Source: Emcibacteraceae bacterium
GTDB taxonomy: Bacteria; Pseudomonadota; Alphaproteobacteria; Sphingomonadales; Emcibacteraceae
NCBI GenBank assembly: GCA_021774795.1
Contig: JAJFIR010000031.1
Span: 496,001-560,000, forward strand
Direction of reading: 5' to 3'
DNA: 64,000 bases
Shown in pieces: positions 9,876 through 19,505 of this stretch; the stretch's first letter is position 1, and each line of letters begins with the position of its first letter. The notes under the pieces are model-generated. The model ran no database searches. It saw nothing but the letters and a program-made list of their open reading frames with translations, and was not told where the DNA came from. A program made the translations under genes and the position numbers.

Positions 9876-9928
9876 ACATCCCAAAAAATGTCGAAATTAT
9901 TTTTCTGATGTTATTGGGATGTTTTTTT
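9876..9928 (+). terminator. Intrinsic terminator after micro-ORF 3
   Basis: ACATCCCA (9876-9883) / TGGGATGT (9915-9922), ending in a 7-T run (9922-9928). Confidence 0.7.
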
Positions 9929-10068
9929 ATGCGCTACTTTGTTTATAAAGAAATATATTGTATCATTTTAAAACAAGTTTTTAAGGATAATTTAATTTAA
10001 GCCTGCTATCTAAAATATCGATGAAAATATAATAACTATATATAAATTAAGCAGAAATCTTTTACGAT

Positions 10069-11505
10069 ATGAACAATAATAATCTCATTTTTGTGGATCT
10101 TGACGGTACGCTAATCAAAACCGATTTGCTGTTCGAGTCTGCTTTAAAATTTATTAAGAAAAACCCCCTCAATATTTTTCTTATCTTTATCTGGTTGTTG
10201 GGGGGAAAATCAAATCTGAAACATAATCTGGCCAACCGTATCGAAATCGATCCGGAAAGCTTGCCATATCAAAATCAATTGTTGGGCTATCTCAAGGAGC
10301 GCAAGAGTAATGGCGCATCCCTTATCCTTGCAACAGCGTCCCACGCAAAATATGCGAATAGTATTGCTCAGCATTTGGGTATTTTTGACAACATTATTGC
10401 GACGGATGCGCAACATAATATGAAAGGCACCCGCAAACTTGAAGAAATAAAGATTGTAGCAAAAGGGTCCTCTTTTTCTTATGCCGGAGACAACAAAGCT
10501 GACCGCCCCATTTGGCAGGCGGCGACAGGTAATATATTTGTTAATGCGCCAAAGTCAGACATTGAGCACGCAAATGCCAACAACAAAACAGAAAAAATAA
10601 TTGAAACACGTGATGTGCGCCCTTTTAACGCATTTGTAAAAGAAATGCGGCTGCATCAGTGGGCCAAAAATGCGCTAATATTTGTTCCTCTTTTTGCCGC
10701 CCATGAATATGGAAATCCGGCATTATTCTTAAACGTTGTTCTTGCATTTATTAGTTTTAGCCTATGTGCGTCAGGTGTGTATTTTCTGAATGATCTTTTG
10801 GATATAAGTGCAGACCGTCAACATAAAACCAAGAAAAACAGGCCGCTGGCATCGGGTGATTTATCAATACCCTTGGGTGCCGTTGGTGCGTTGCTGTTGC
10901 CCATTGTAGCGTTTCTCATCGCAATAGTATTTTTATCAACCAATTTCGTAATAGTATTGGGCATATATCTTTTAATTACTAATGCGTATTCCTTCTTTTT
11001 GAAAACTGTTTCCACAGCTGATGTTATGACATTGGCCGTTCTGTATACGATGCGCGTCGTTGCCGGATCTGCTGCTACAGGCATTATACTATCATCATGG
11101 TTGATGGCTTTTTCAATATTTGTTTTTGTCAGTCTCGCATATCTAAAGCGCTATATAGAACTTTCTGCCTTGCAGGGGGATGGTAACCAGACGCATGGTC
11201 GCGGTTATTCGGCCGCTGATAGCGAAACGATGTTCGCGCTCGGTATTTCAAATGTAACGGCATCTGTACTGGTGCTGGCATTCTATATAAATGATGATGA
11301 AGTGACAAAACTTTATAGCACACCTGAAATATTATGGGCCCTGTGTTTACTCATACTATATTGGGGTAACCGTATATGGGTTGGTGCCCGACGGGGAAAG
11401 ATATCCGATGATCCAGTGGTATTTGCGATTAAGGATAAAGTAAGTAGGATGGTTGTTATATTATTTGTACTGGTCGCGGTTGCTGCCAAGTTTGTCAAAC
11501 TTTAA
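10069..11505 (+). CDS. HAD-domain + UbiA-family prenyltransferase fusion (DPPR-synthase-like)
   Basis: N-terminal FVDLDGTLIKTD (HAD motif I); UbiA helices with NDLLDISADRQHKTKKNRPLASG. Confidence 0.85.
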   Translation: MNNNNLIFVDLDGTLIKTDLLFESALKFIKKNPLNIFLIFIWLLGGKSNLKHNLANRIEIDPESLPYQNQLLGYLKERKSNGASLILATASHAKYANSIAQHLGIFDNIIATDAQHNMKGTRKLEEIKIVAKGSSFSYAGDNKADRPIWQAATGNIFVNAPKSDIEHANANNKTEKIIETRDVRPFNAFVKEMRLHQWAKNALIFVPLFAAHEYGNPALFLNVVLAFISFSLCASGVYFLNDLLDISADRQHKTKKNRPLASGDLSIPLGAVGALLLPIVAFLIAIVFLSTNFVIVLGIYLLITNAYSFFLKTVSTADVMTLAVLYTMRVVAGSAATGIILSSWLMAFSIFVFVSLAYLKRYIELSALQGDGNQTHGRGYSAADSETMFALGISNVTASVLVLAFYINDDEVTKLYSTPEILWALCLLILYWGNRIWVGARRGKISDDPVVFAIKDKVSRMVVILFVLVAVAAKFVKL

Positions 11506-11517
11506 GGGAGTTTTTTA

Positions 11518-11892
11518 ATGTCTTATCTGGTTCTGGGATTAATCCTATTGACGGTTACTTTATCGGCTTGCGCGCAACTGGCATTGAAGATTGGCGTAGA
11601 AAAACCACAAATGGCGGCGGCGATGCAGGCAGGCATTGTTGATTCATTAATAGGGGCGATGGTGTCGCCTTTTATATGGGTGGGACTAATAATTTATAGC
11701 TTAAGTGTCGCAATGTGGCTTTGGGTATTGGCTAAAGTGGACTTGTCGGTCGCTTATCCTTTTGTTGGGGTTAGCTTTCTGATAACTATGGCTTTTGGTT
11801 ATTTTCTGCTTGACGAAAATGTCACGCCAATGCGTATTTTAGGAACAGTCCTCATAGCATCAGGGTGCGTACTTGTCGGGAAATCAGCTTAA
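11518..11892 (+). CDS. Small EamA/SMR-like membrane protein
   Basis: 124 aa, four TM segments, LSVAYPFVGVSFLITMAFGYFLLDE. Confidence 0.7.
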   Translation: MSYLVLGLILLTVTLSACAQLALKIGVEKPQMAAAMQAGIVDSLIGAMVSPFIWVGLIIYSLSVAMWLWVLAKVDLSVAYPFVGVSFLITMAFGYFLLDENVTPMRILGTVLIASGCVLVGKSA

Positions 11893-11918
11893 TATAATTA
11901 AACGAAAGGTTTAATTCG

Positions 11919-13184
11919 GTGATCAAGGCATTTTTAAATAGTGAGAAACTAGTGCTGGTTTCACTTTTGCTGCTTGCTTTTGTGCTGCAGTTGAGCACTG
12001 TGATCGTCTTAGATCTGGAACAGCTAACTGATTTTGTTGGTTATTTGAATATGGCAACTTCCATGCTCGAAACAGGACATATGCAAGATGGTCAGGGCAA
12101 TGTAGCATTTTATAGCGCTGGATGGCCGTTATTTCTTGTTCCTTTTTTTGCGCTTTTTGGTTCGACAATGGAAGTGGCGCAATATGTCAACGTCCTTCTG
12201 GGAACAGCAAGTGTTTATTTGGTTCATTTATGTACCAAGGAAATATTACCTAATTGGAAATGGGCCGCGGTTTCAACTTTTATTTGGGTAACATACCCAC
12301 CAACAATTTTATATACAGAATATATTGCAAAAGAAAATCTGATGGTACTGCTGATGCTTTTGCAATTATTGTTGGCTTTGAAATATACTAATAGTAAGAA
12401 TAAAATTGTTTCTTCAATCTTACTTGGTGTTGTATTTGGGTATCAGCTTATCGTCGGACCGGCGGTGATTCTAACCGGTGCGATCATTGGCATCATAATT
12501 CTAAACATTCATCTCAAGAATAATTTCTGGACAGTACTTTATTGGCGGCCTGCGTTCATTTTTCTATTGGCAACATTTATTACATTAATACCCTGGTTGA
12601 TTTATACGGATAGTGAATTGGGGGAACCAGTGCTGAACACTAATGGTTCGTTCAACCTCTATATAGGTAACAATCCCAACGCAGAGCCATTTTTTATTAA
12701 TATTGATGAAACACCGATCGGAGATGGCTGGCACGAATTAAAAAATACCCAAGGCGGGGAACTTGGCATCAGTAAATATCTTAAAAAAGAAGCGTTAAAT
12801 TATATATTTGAAAATCCCGGCCGAACGTTCCTTTTGTCCGTACAGAAAGTTATTTATTTTTGGATGCCGCCCTTTCACGAAGGAAAAGAAGGAAATCAAA
12901 GTCTTCTTGAAACTTTGGTCAGGATCGTTTGGGCGATTTCATATTGTATTATTATGTTATTCGCTCTCATTCCATTATTCTTTTACCGTAATCTCAATCG
13001 TTCTCATCTAATTCTCTATGGTACAGCACTTATGTATTGCGGCATTCACGCGGCAGCATACGTGATCTTCCGCTACAGGCTACCTATTATGCCTATTATG
13101 TGTATTTTGGCGTCGCAAGGTTTATATTACTTATATATTTGGTGGTCGAATAAGAAAGATAATGGTACCACCGAGCTGGCTTAG
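11919..13184 (+). CDS. GT39/PMT-like polytopic glycosyltransferase
   Basis: 421 aa, many TM segments, GWPLFLVPFFALFG, extended luminal loops. Third gene of the UbiA cassette. Confidence 0.65.
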   Translation: MIKAFLNSEKLVLVSLLLLAFVLQLSTVIVLDLEQLTDFVGYLNMATSMLETGHMQDGQGNVAFYSAGWPLFLVPFFALFGSTMEVAQYVNVLLGTASVYLVHLCTKEILPNWKWAAVSTFIWVTYPPTILYTEYIAKENLMVLLMLLQLLLALKYTNSKNKIVSSILLGVVFGYQLIVGPAVILTGAIIGIIILNIHLKNNFWTVLYWRPAFIFLLATFITLIPWLIYTDSELGEPVLNTNGSFNLYIGNNPNAEPFFINIDETPIGDGWHELKNTQGGELGISKYLKKEALNYIFENPGRTFLLSVQKVIYFWMPPFHEGKEGNQSLLETLVRIVWAISYCIIMLFALIPLFFYRNLNRSHLILYGTALMYCGIHAAAYVIFRYRLPIMPIMCILASQGLYYLYIWWSNKKDNGTTELA

Positions 13185-14020
13185 AAAGTTTTATTTAAGT
13201 TCCAGTCATAGGAAAGAAATCTAACTCTAAAGTCACCCGATTTAATTAAATTAATTTCGTCATCAGATAAATTAAGCAGAGATGCGTGTTTAGCGAAATA
13301 TTCCTTTAGATTATTGATATTTTCGTCACTCTTCTCAAAATCAGAACGGTACCATCTAAATATGGTCGAAACTCTAAGTTGATTATCATCCAGATAATTT
13401 TTTTCTTTATCACTAAGAAAATTTCTCATTTGTTCGTTTAATTGATCCTCTAATTTATCACCCTCATAGGCTTCTTGGCGCAGGGCTGGACAGCTAATAC
13501 TGGCGCAATTAAGGGCAAAATGCACACGAGATTCGTTATACCGATCTGATTTTAATATCAGTTTTTTTTCAATATCGTCGAGCGAAATTTGATTTCCAAA
13601 TAATGAAACAATGTCTTTACCGAATGCGGTGAAAATAAAATTCCCTAAATCACGAACAGACTCTATATCCGGATACCCCGTTAGAACCAGTTCAATGGTC
13701 CAAGCATTATAGGCATTTATCAGAAAAGCCAGCTGGTCGGGTTTTGGCCAACTATCAAACTCATCCTGTGTTATTTTTGCCAGATTGTTACGGTATGTTT
13801 CTAGCTTTGCGCGGTCATTAACGAAGCCGTCATAATCAACTTGGCTTGATTTTCCGCCATTTAGCACGCGCACATGTTGATTTAATAAGCTGGTCCATTC
13901 ACTGTGATTGAAAGTTTGCGCAACGCTGTGGTTACTGACAAATAGCGCGAAAATTAAAACGAGCGGTAATTGATACATATTGGTTCCATTAAACGATATT
14001 GATATTAAAACTGATATCAT
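13181..14020 (-). CDS. DUF547-family secreted protein
   Basis: LAFLINAYNAWTIELVL and HFALNCASISCPALRQEAY motifs. Likely real start is the internal MYQLPLVLIFALF. Confidence 0.8.
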   Translation of the reverse strand: MISVLISISFNGTNMYQLPLVLIFALFVSNHSVAQTFNHSEWTSLLNQHVRVLNGGKSSQVDYDGFVNDRAKLETYRNNLAKITQDEFDSWPKPDQLAFLINAYNAWTIELVLTGYPDIESVRDLGNFIFTAFGKDIVSLFGNQISLDDIEKKLILKSDRYNESRVHFALNCASISCPALRQEAYEGDKLEDQLNEQMRNFLSDKEKNYLDDNQLRVSTIFRWYRSDFEKSDENINNLKEYFAKHASLLNLSDDEINLIKSGDFRVRFLSYDWNLNKTF

Positions 14021-14098
14021 GAATACACTACGTAATGAAATCTGCCAGTAAAATTAACTCACTAATCTGTGATAGGATGAAATCGCCGTTTATCGACC

Positions 14099-16147
14099 CT
14101 AGAATGAGCCTTTAAGCCTGATGCGGAACCTTTTATCAAAATGTTGATCTCTGCTTTCTATAAAACTGATCATACCGCTTGCACGTGATGGATTATAAAG
14201 CGTACGAATGCGCCCTTCATTTGCATTTACCAAATTATCTACGGATGCGATTAGGACCATGTTTTTAAAGATTTTATAGTTGATGCTTAAGCTCAGATAA
14301 AGACTATCATGGTCCACATCAGTAAGTTGATCGATGGAATGCACTTTGTTTGGCCCGTAATACCAGAATTGAAAACTATAACTTAATCCGTATTTTTTCA
14401 TATCATGCCTTAAAATTCCGGTTGACGAATAACTTCGCTGATTATTAAAGGCTCTGTCTATACCTGTGAAAGGATCGGCTGTATTTGTGTCAAATAATTC
14501 GAAACTTCCGTCTAGGACAACATTTTCGAGACCTATAAATCCAAACCTAAGGCTCGTGCTGATGGTTGCGACGTTTCGTGATGCCTGACCAACATTACCA
14601 ACACCCGCAATGCCAGGTGCTACTTCCACCAATTCGATATGATCTGATATTTCTTCGTGTTTTAAACTGAGTTTTACGTGACCTTGATCATCCATAAAAC
14701 GATGCTCGACAGAAGTTTCAAAACCCCAAGCCTTTTCAGGAACCAGATTTTGATTACCCCCAAAAAAAATATTATCTTTGTCGACAGAAGCAGCAAAATC
14801 ATTAAAATCAAGTTGTGAAATAGTACGGCGAATTGAGAACTGAAATTGGTTCTGCGGGTTTATATCGTAGCGTAAATCGACGCTCGGTTTTATGTAAGAG
14901 AAAGCTTCGGATCGATCACGTGTTATACTCATCTGCGAAATTTTTGAATATTCATATTTTAATTCACTATCCAATCGTAGCCTACTATTCATTTGCCATG
15001 CGTAATTTATGAAACTATCTGACCTGATTTCCTGCACGATGACCAGTGTATTTGGGTCAAGTCCTGCTTCAACCCTGTTATAGGCTATTTCTGTTCCCAA
15101 ATTTAATTCACTCCCGCGTGTTGTTTTGTAGGTAATCGACGGTCTTAATATTGCTTCTTTGGCGTTACTGAAGAAAACCGTATCACTGTCATATATTAGC
15201 GGGCTTTCAGTTATGAGGGCGTCTCGTTTTTGAATGGTTTTAGCGTTACTTTTGGAATAAAGACCTACAATTTTATAATCCAGATTGGGCGAAAAATTTC
15301 CGATATAGTCTCCGCTTACTTCAAAGCCAGGCGTGTCGGTTACAAAGTTTTGAATAGCTCTTCCGCTGGATAAAAAAATGCCGCCAGGAGAATAGTTGAT
15401 GACATTGCCATTCCAATCCGTCTTTGATTTGCTATTCGTTAAACTGGCATTGAAGTGAATTTGATCATTATTCGCGAGCTTATATGTTGCATTGGCTGAA
15501 ATAGAACGATCATGAAAATACTGATCACCCCTATCTGTCAGAACACTTTCTGTTATTGCGTTAGAGTTAGTCACCGTATCAATACGATTATAATCGGTAA
15601 TAAATCCTGATTGCGCGACCTCGACGAAATAACCAAGACGACCTTTGGAGCCGCTATATGATATTGCCCCGAGCGGGAAAAGGCGGCCGCTGGGAAGGAT
15701 GCGTGATCCGATATCAAAAGTCGCGCTACTGGATGATTTATCTTCCTCCAGGACGATATTCATCATCGCTTCCTGACTTGATATTTTAATATCCGGTGAC
15801 GCACCGCGAATTATCTCTATTCTGTTTACTTGAGAAATAGATATTCGTCCCAAAGCAGCCTCACTGCTATTGTTTTTTCCAGACAGTCTTTTGCCATTGA
15901 TTAATATGCCGTCATCATTACTGGTAAATCCACGGGCGGCGTTATCGCGCCGGCCAAGAATGACTTGCCCGCCGGGTATTTTAATAGCGAGATCAAGCGC
16001 CGTCACAGCGTTAGTTATATTTGAAAGATATTCTTTATCATAAACAGTGACGCTGCTTTCATTTGCGCCCACTGTTTGTGCGTCGCTAGAACTGGTCGAC
16101 ACTATAAACAAGCCTATGATAAGCACAAATCTTTTCATTTTAAGCAC
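14099..16147 (-). CDS. TonB-dependent-receptor-like outer membrane protein (plug + beta barrel)
   Basis: Signal peptide; plug-like GGQVILGRRDNAARGFTSNDDGILINGKRLSGKNN...RIEIIRGASPDIK; alternating barrel strands; ends in F. Confidence 0.75.
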   Translation of the reverse strand: MLKMKRFVLIIGLFIVSTSSSDAQTVGANESSVTVYDKEYLSNITNAVTALDLAIKIPGGQVILGRRDNAARGFTSNDDGILINGKRLSGKNNSSEAALGRISISQVNRIEIIRGASPDIKISSQEAMMNIVLEEDKSSSSATFDIGSRILPSGRLFPLGAISYSGSKGRLGYFVEVAQSGFITDYNRIDTVTNSNAITESVLTDRGDQYFHDRSISANATYKLANNDQIHFNASLTNSKSKTDWNGNVINYSPGGIFLSSGRAIQNFVTDTPGFEVSGDYIGNFSPNLDYKIVGLYSKSNAKTIQKRDALITESPLIYDSDTVFFSNAKEAILRPSITYKTTRGSELNLGTEIAYNRVEAGLDPNTLVIVQEIRSDSFINYAWQMNSRLRLDSELKYEYSKISQMSITRDRSEAFSYIKPSVDLRYDINPQNQFQFSIRRTISQLDFNDFAASVDKDNIFFGGNQNLVPEKAWGFETSVEHRFMDDQGHVKLSLKHEEISDHIELVEVAPGIAGVGNVGQASRNVATISTSLRFGFIGLENVVLDGSFELFDTNTADPFTGIDRAFNNQRSYSSTGILRHDMKKYGLSYSFQFWYYGPNKVHSIDQLTDVDHDSLYLSLSINYKIFKNMVLIASVDNLVNANEGRIRTLYNPSRASGMISFIESRDQHFDKRFRIRLKGSF

Positions 16148-16250
16148 CCAGAAATTATCGACTAATATTCAAATTAATCGTCAGGACTCGTTAATGAAAT
16201 GCGGTTGCAGGGAAACGACCTTTAAATGCAGTTAAACAGTAAGCTAGTGA

Positions 16251-17087
16251 CTAATTATCCAATATTTGTTGCAATTTTTGACGACCAGATTTGCTAATGG
16301 CACGTTCAATTCCGTTTCTTAGGTGGACGATATGTTTTCTGTTTTCGACTTTTTCGATCAACTCAACTTGTTTAATGTTAACGATCGTTGATCTGTGTAT
16401 ACGTAAAAACTGGTCTCCGGGTAGCGACATATCGAAAGAATTTAAGGATTGGCGGACCAAGTAATTATTTGAATTTGTATGCACGCGGCAACAATAATCT
16501 TCTGCTTCTATCCAGAGAATGTCCTTGGTCGCTACGGAAGATTGCCTTCCTGTTGTTTTTAAAAGCAGGTAATCCGCTCGCACTGATTTTTCATTATTGT
16601 CTACCGGTGAAATACTGAGCAGTTGACGCAAGGCAAATATACCGAGCAACATCCAATAGAACAGAAAATCACATATTGCCCACATGATGAAAAAGAACAG
16701 GAATGCTCCATACCGCGTATTGTCTGCTCCGAGGAAAGGGCTAAAATTGCTGCTGATAACAAAAAACCATCCTCCATGAACGACCATCAACATTACGCAC
16801 GCTGAAATGTGTCTTAATATCCAGTGGAATACTAATTGCTCAACTATTGGGAAACGATGATCCAGGATATTTATAAATTGCCCGAATATCAACCACGGTG
16901 ACCATACTAGCATTTGCCACCACAGGACATTTATAAAAGAAGCGGCATAAGGCGCATCAAGAACACGTGCATATATTATGACTGAAAACGCTAAAATGAT
17001 AACGATCGTGCCCAGCAATATAATGTGAATTCGTTTCACTTTATTTATCCTTTTTCCACAGAATCTCCTGAATAGAGCCTGCCTCAC
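16251..17087 (-). CDS. Membrane-anchored LytTR-domain transcriptional regulator
   Basis: N-terminal TM helices; C-terminal LWIEAEDYCCRVHTNSNNYLVRQSLNSF...FLRIHRSTIVNIKQVE. Confidence 0.85.
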   Translation of the reverse strand: MRQALFRRFCGKRINKVKRIHIILLGTIVIILAFSVIIYARVLDAPYAASFINVLWWQMLVWSPWLIFGQFINILDHRFPIVEQLVFHWILRHISACVMLMVVHGGWFFVISSNFSPFLGADNTRYGAFLFFFIMWAICDFLFYWMLLGIFALRQLLSISPVDNNEKSVRADYLLLKTTGRQSSVATKDILWIEAEDYCCRVHTNSNNYLVRQSLNSFDMSLPGDQFLRIHRSTIVNIKQVELIEKVENRKHIVHLRNGIERAISKSGRQKLQQILDN

Positions 17088-17160
17088 AGACTTTACTGAG
17101 CTTCAATCACCTTGTCTTTATAAAAATAAAAAAGTAAACTTCCCAAGCAGGAGCGCTGAA

Positions 17161-18132
17161 TTGAAAAAAAAGACAAGAGAAAAATTCGTACCAAGTGACG
17201 CCCAAATGGCGTTGATGCCCGACGTATCAGGCAACGATATTAATGGTCTTGGTGAAACAACAATTCGACGCCCTTCCCCCATCTACTGGCAAACACCGGA
17301 ACTCACACCATTTGGGCCGCTGATGAAGTTTTTCGAAGATAACGCCCCGCCGGATGAGCAGCTTTATAAAACTCAAATGGATACAAATAAGATTAGAGAG
17401 ACAAAAGTTATGCCAAAATCATCAGTCCGGATTGATAATTTTGCTTCCGAATGGTCGAAATTGGTCAAGAAGGTTGGTACTGATGCTGGGGCTGTGGCTG
17501 TGGGTATCACAAAGATGCGCCCGGAATGGGTAATTGATACATTTGAAGTGCCCTACGAAAACGTCATCACCGTTGGGGTTGCAATGGATTTTGAAAATCT
17601 TAAAACGGCGCCGAACGTGCCTTCCGCGATAGAAGTTATTAAACAATATGGTCGCGCTCATTTTGTGACGCATGAGATTGCTAATTGGATACACGGAAAT
17701 GGCTGGAACGCCATTTCTTACGGTGGTTCAAATAACGTTCCAATTCTACTCATACCCCCTGCTCTTGAAAGCGGGCTAGGGGAACTTGGTAAGCATGGAT
17801 CACTCATTAACCGCGAAAATGGCTCTGTATTAAGGCTTGGTGGGCTCATTACAGACATGCCGCTCAACTACGATAGCGTTGATGAATTTGGCGTAGATGA
17901 TTTTTGTCTTAACTGTAAAGCCTGCCAGAATGCTTGTCCGCCGGAAGCGATTCATTCAGACAAGAAAATGGTTCGCGGTGTCGAAAAATGGTATGTGGAT
18001 TTTGATAAGTGTCTTCCGTTTTTTAATGAAAATACCGGCTGTGGTATTTGTCTTGCCGTTTGCCCGTGGAGCAGACCCGGTGTACCAGCGAACCTAATAG
18101 CAAAGCTCGCAAAGAAGAAAAGCACCGGCTAA
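17161..18132 (+). CDS. Reductive-dehalogenase-like protein with two 4Fe-4S motifs
   Basis: CLNCKACQNACPPEAI and C-x7-GCGICLAVCPWSRP; upstream ELGKHGSLINRENGSVLRLGGLITDMPL typical of RdhA-like proteins. Confidence 0.72.
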   Translation: MKKKTREKFVPSDAQMALMPDVSGNDINGLGETTIRRPSPIYWQTPELTPFGPLMKFFEDNAPPDEQLYKTQMDTNKIRETKVMPKSSVRIDNFASEWSKLVKKVGTDAGAVAVGITKMRPEWVIDTFEVPYENVITVGVAMDFENLKTAPNVPSAIEVIKQYGRAHFVTHEIANWIHGNGWNAISYGGSNNVPILLIPPALESGLGELGKHGSLINRENGSVLRLGGLITDMPLNYDSVDEFGVDDFCLNCKACQNACPPEAIHSDKKMVRGVEKWYVDFDKCLPFFNENTGCGICLAVCPWSRPGVPANLIAKLAKKKSTG

Positions 18133-18145
18133 TTATTTTATTTGT

Positions 18146-19465
18146 CTAGACTTTAATAGTGGCGATTAAAATAGAAGCCAAAAGAACCGGCAGTGCAAAT
18201 ACCGTAAATAACGAATACATGCTGAAATTTAATGCAACCAGATAGCCTGCTATAATTGGTGCGGCGATTGCGCCCGTGCGCCCTAACCCGGCACACCACC
18301 CAATACCGGTCGATTTAATAGAAGTTTCGTATGTACGTGCGGCAACAGCGTACATAGCACTAAAGGCACCATTAAGAAAGATACCGATTAAAAATATCAA
18401 AATATATAACATCATTAGTTCGGTTGGTTTTGATAGAGTAAAATAAACCATCAGGATGCCGGTAGCCGCAAAAAATGTGCTAATGGGCCATCTTAATTTA
18501 TAGCGCGTTGTGATGAGGCCGATACAAGTTGTTCCGAATACCGCTCCCAAATTACTTATTGTTAAGGCATAAATGCCTTCACGCATTGTCCAGCCACTGT
18601 TGACAAAAAGTGAGGGAATCCAGGAAATAATAAAATAAATCCCTAGAAATCCCATGAAGAAAATAATCCAAAGTTTTATAGTAGTCACCATAAGTTCGGC
18701 GGATAAAAGGCTTTTGACATTAGCGGCCTTGATTTCTCTGTGCCCTTCTAAAGTGGGCAGCTGGTCAATTGGCTGACGTTTAATACGCTTCAGAACCTTA
18801 TTTATAGTCCTCATTTTAACATCACTATCTTGGTTACTGCTTGCTATATATTGCACTGATTCAGGTAGCAACCAATAAGTAACAATAAATAAAACAAGTG
18901 TAGCAACCCCGCCGAAAATAAACAACATTTGCCACCCCAATGCCGGTAAAATAACGGCGGCAATTGGTCCGACAATCATTGCGCCAAATGGATATCCTGA
19001 AATAATTACAGTGACCGCCAGATTTTTAAACCGTTCCGGAGTAAATTCGCTGCCAAAAGTAGCGGCACTGGCAAAAATAGCCCCTATTCCGAGGCCGGAT
19101 ACGGCACGAACGAATATCATAAGCTCTACAGACCGGTCAATAAACCCGGTTACTATCATCGAAATTCCGGTGAGGAACATAGAAAAAAGAACTATTTTTC
19201 GACGACCGTAGACATCACTTAAAGGTGCTAAAAACATCGCACCTAACGCCATACCAATAAGGGCCGCACTTAAAATATAACCAACCTCAACCGGTGATAT
19301 ACCCCAACTTTGGCTTAGAGACGGGGCTGCTACAGATATGGCAATCACATCAAAACCGTCAACACAATTTAATAAAAAACCCAGAGAAACAATCGACACC
19401 TGCGCAAATGTCATTGGTCCATTATTGATGCGGTCCCTGATAAGGTCAGACTGTTGATTATGCAA
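18146..19465 (-). CDS. MFS transporter, AAHS (aromatic acid:H+ symporter)-like
   Basis: NCVDGFDVIAISVAAPSLSQSWGI and PLSDVYGRRKIV. Confidence 0.8.
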   Translation of the reverse strand: MHNQQSDLIRDRINNGPMTFAQVSIVSLGFLLNCVDGFDVIAISVAAPSLSQSWGISPVEVGYILSAALIGMALGAMFLAPLSDVYGRRKIVLFSMFLTGISMIVTGFIDRSVELMIFVRAVSGLGIGAIFASAATFGSEFTPERFKNLAVTVIISGYPFGAMIVGPIAAVILPALGWQMLFIFGGVATLVLFIVTYWLLPESVQYIASSNQDSDVKMRTINKVLKRIKRQPIDQLPTLEGHREIKAANVKSLLSAELMVTTIKLWIIFFMGFLGIYFIISWIPSLFVNSGWTMREGIYALTISNLGAVFGTTCIGLITTRYKLRWPISTFFAATGILMVYFTLSKPTELMMLYILIFLIGIFLNGAFSAMYAVAARTYETSIKSTGIGWCAGLGRTGAIAAPIIAGYLVALNFSMYSLFTVFALPVLLASILIATIKV

Positions 19466-19505
19466 GCTAAGATTATCCCTTGTGGTGAATATTTATTATT
19501 ATGAA

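Noticed and set aside
9438-9930. The duplicated units as a CRISPR array or transposon-derived repeat
   Set aside because: Only two diverged modules with promoter/SD/ORF/terminator order; no regular spacers, no terminal inverted repeats, no transposase or cas genes.
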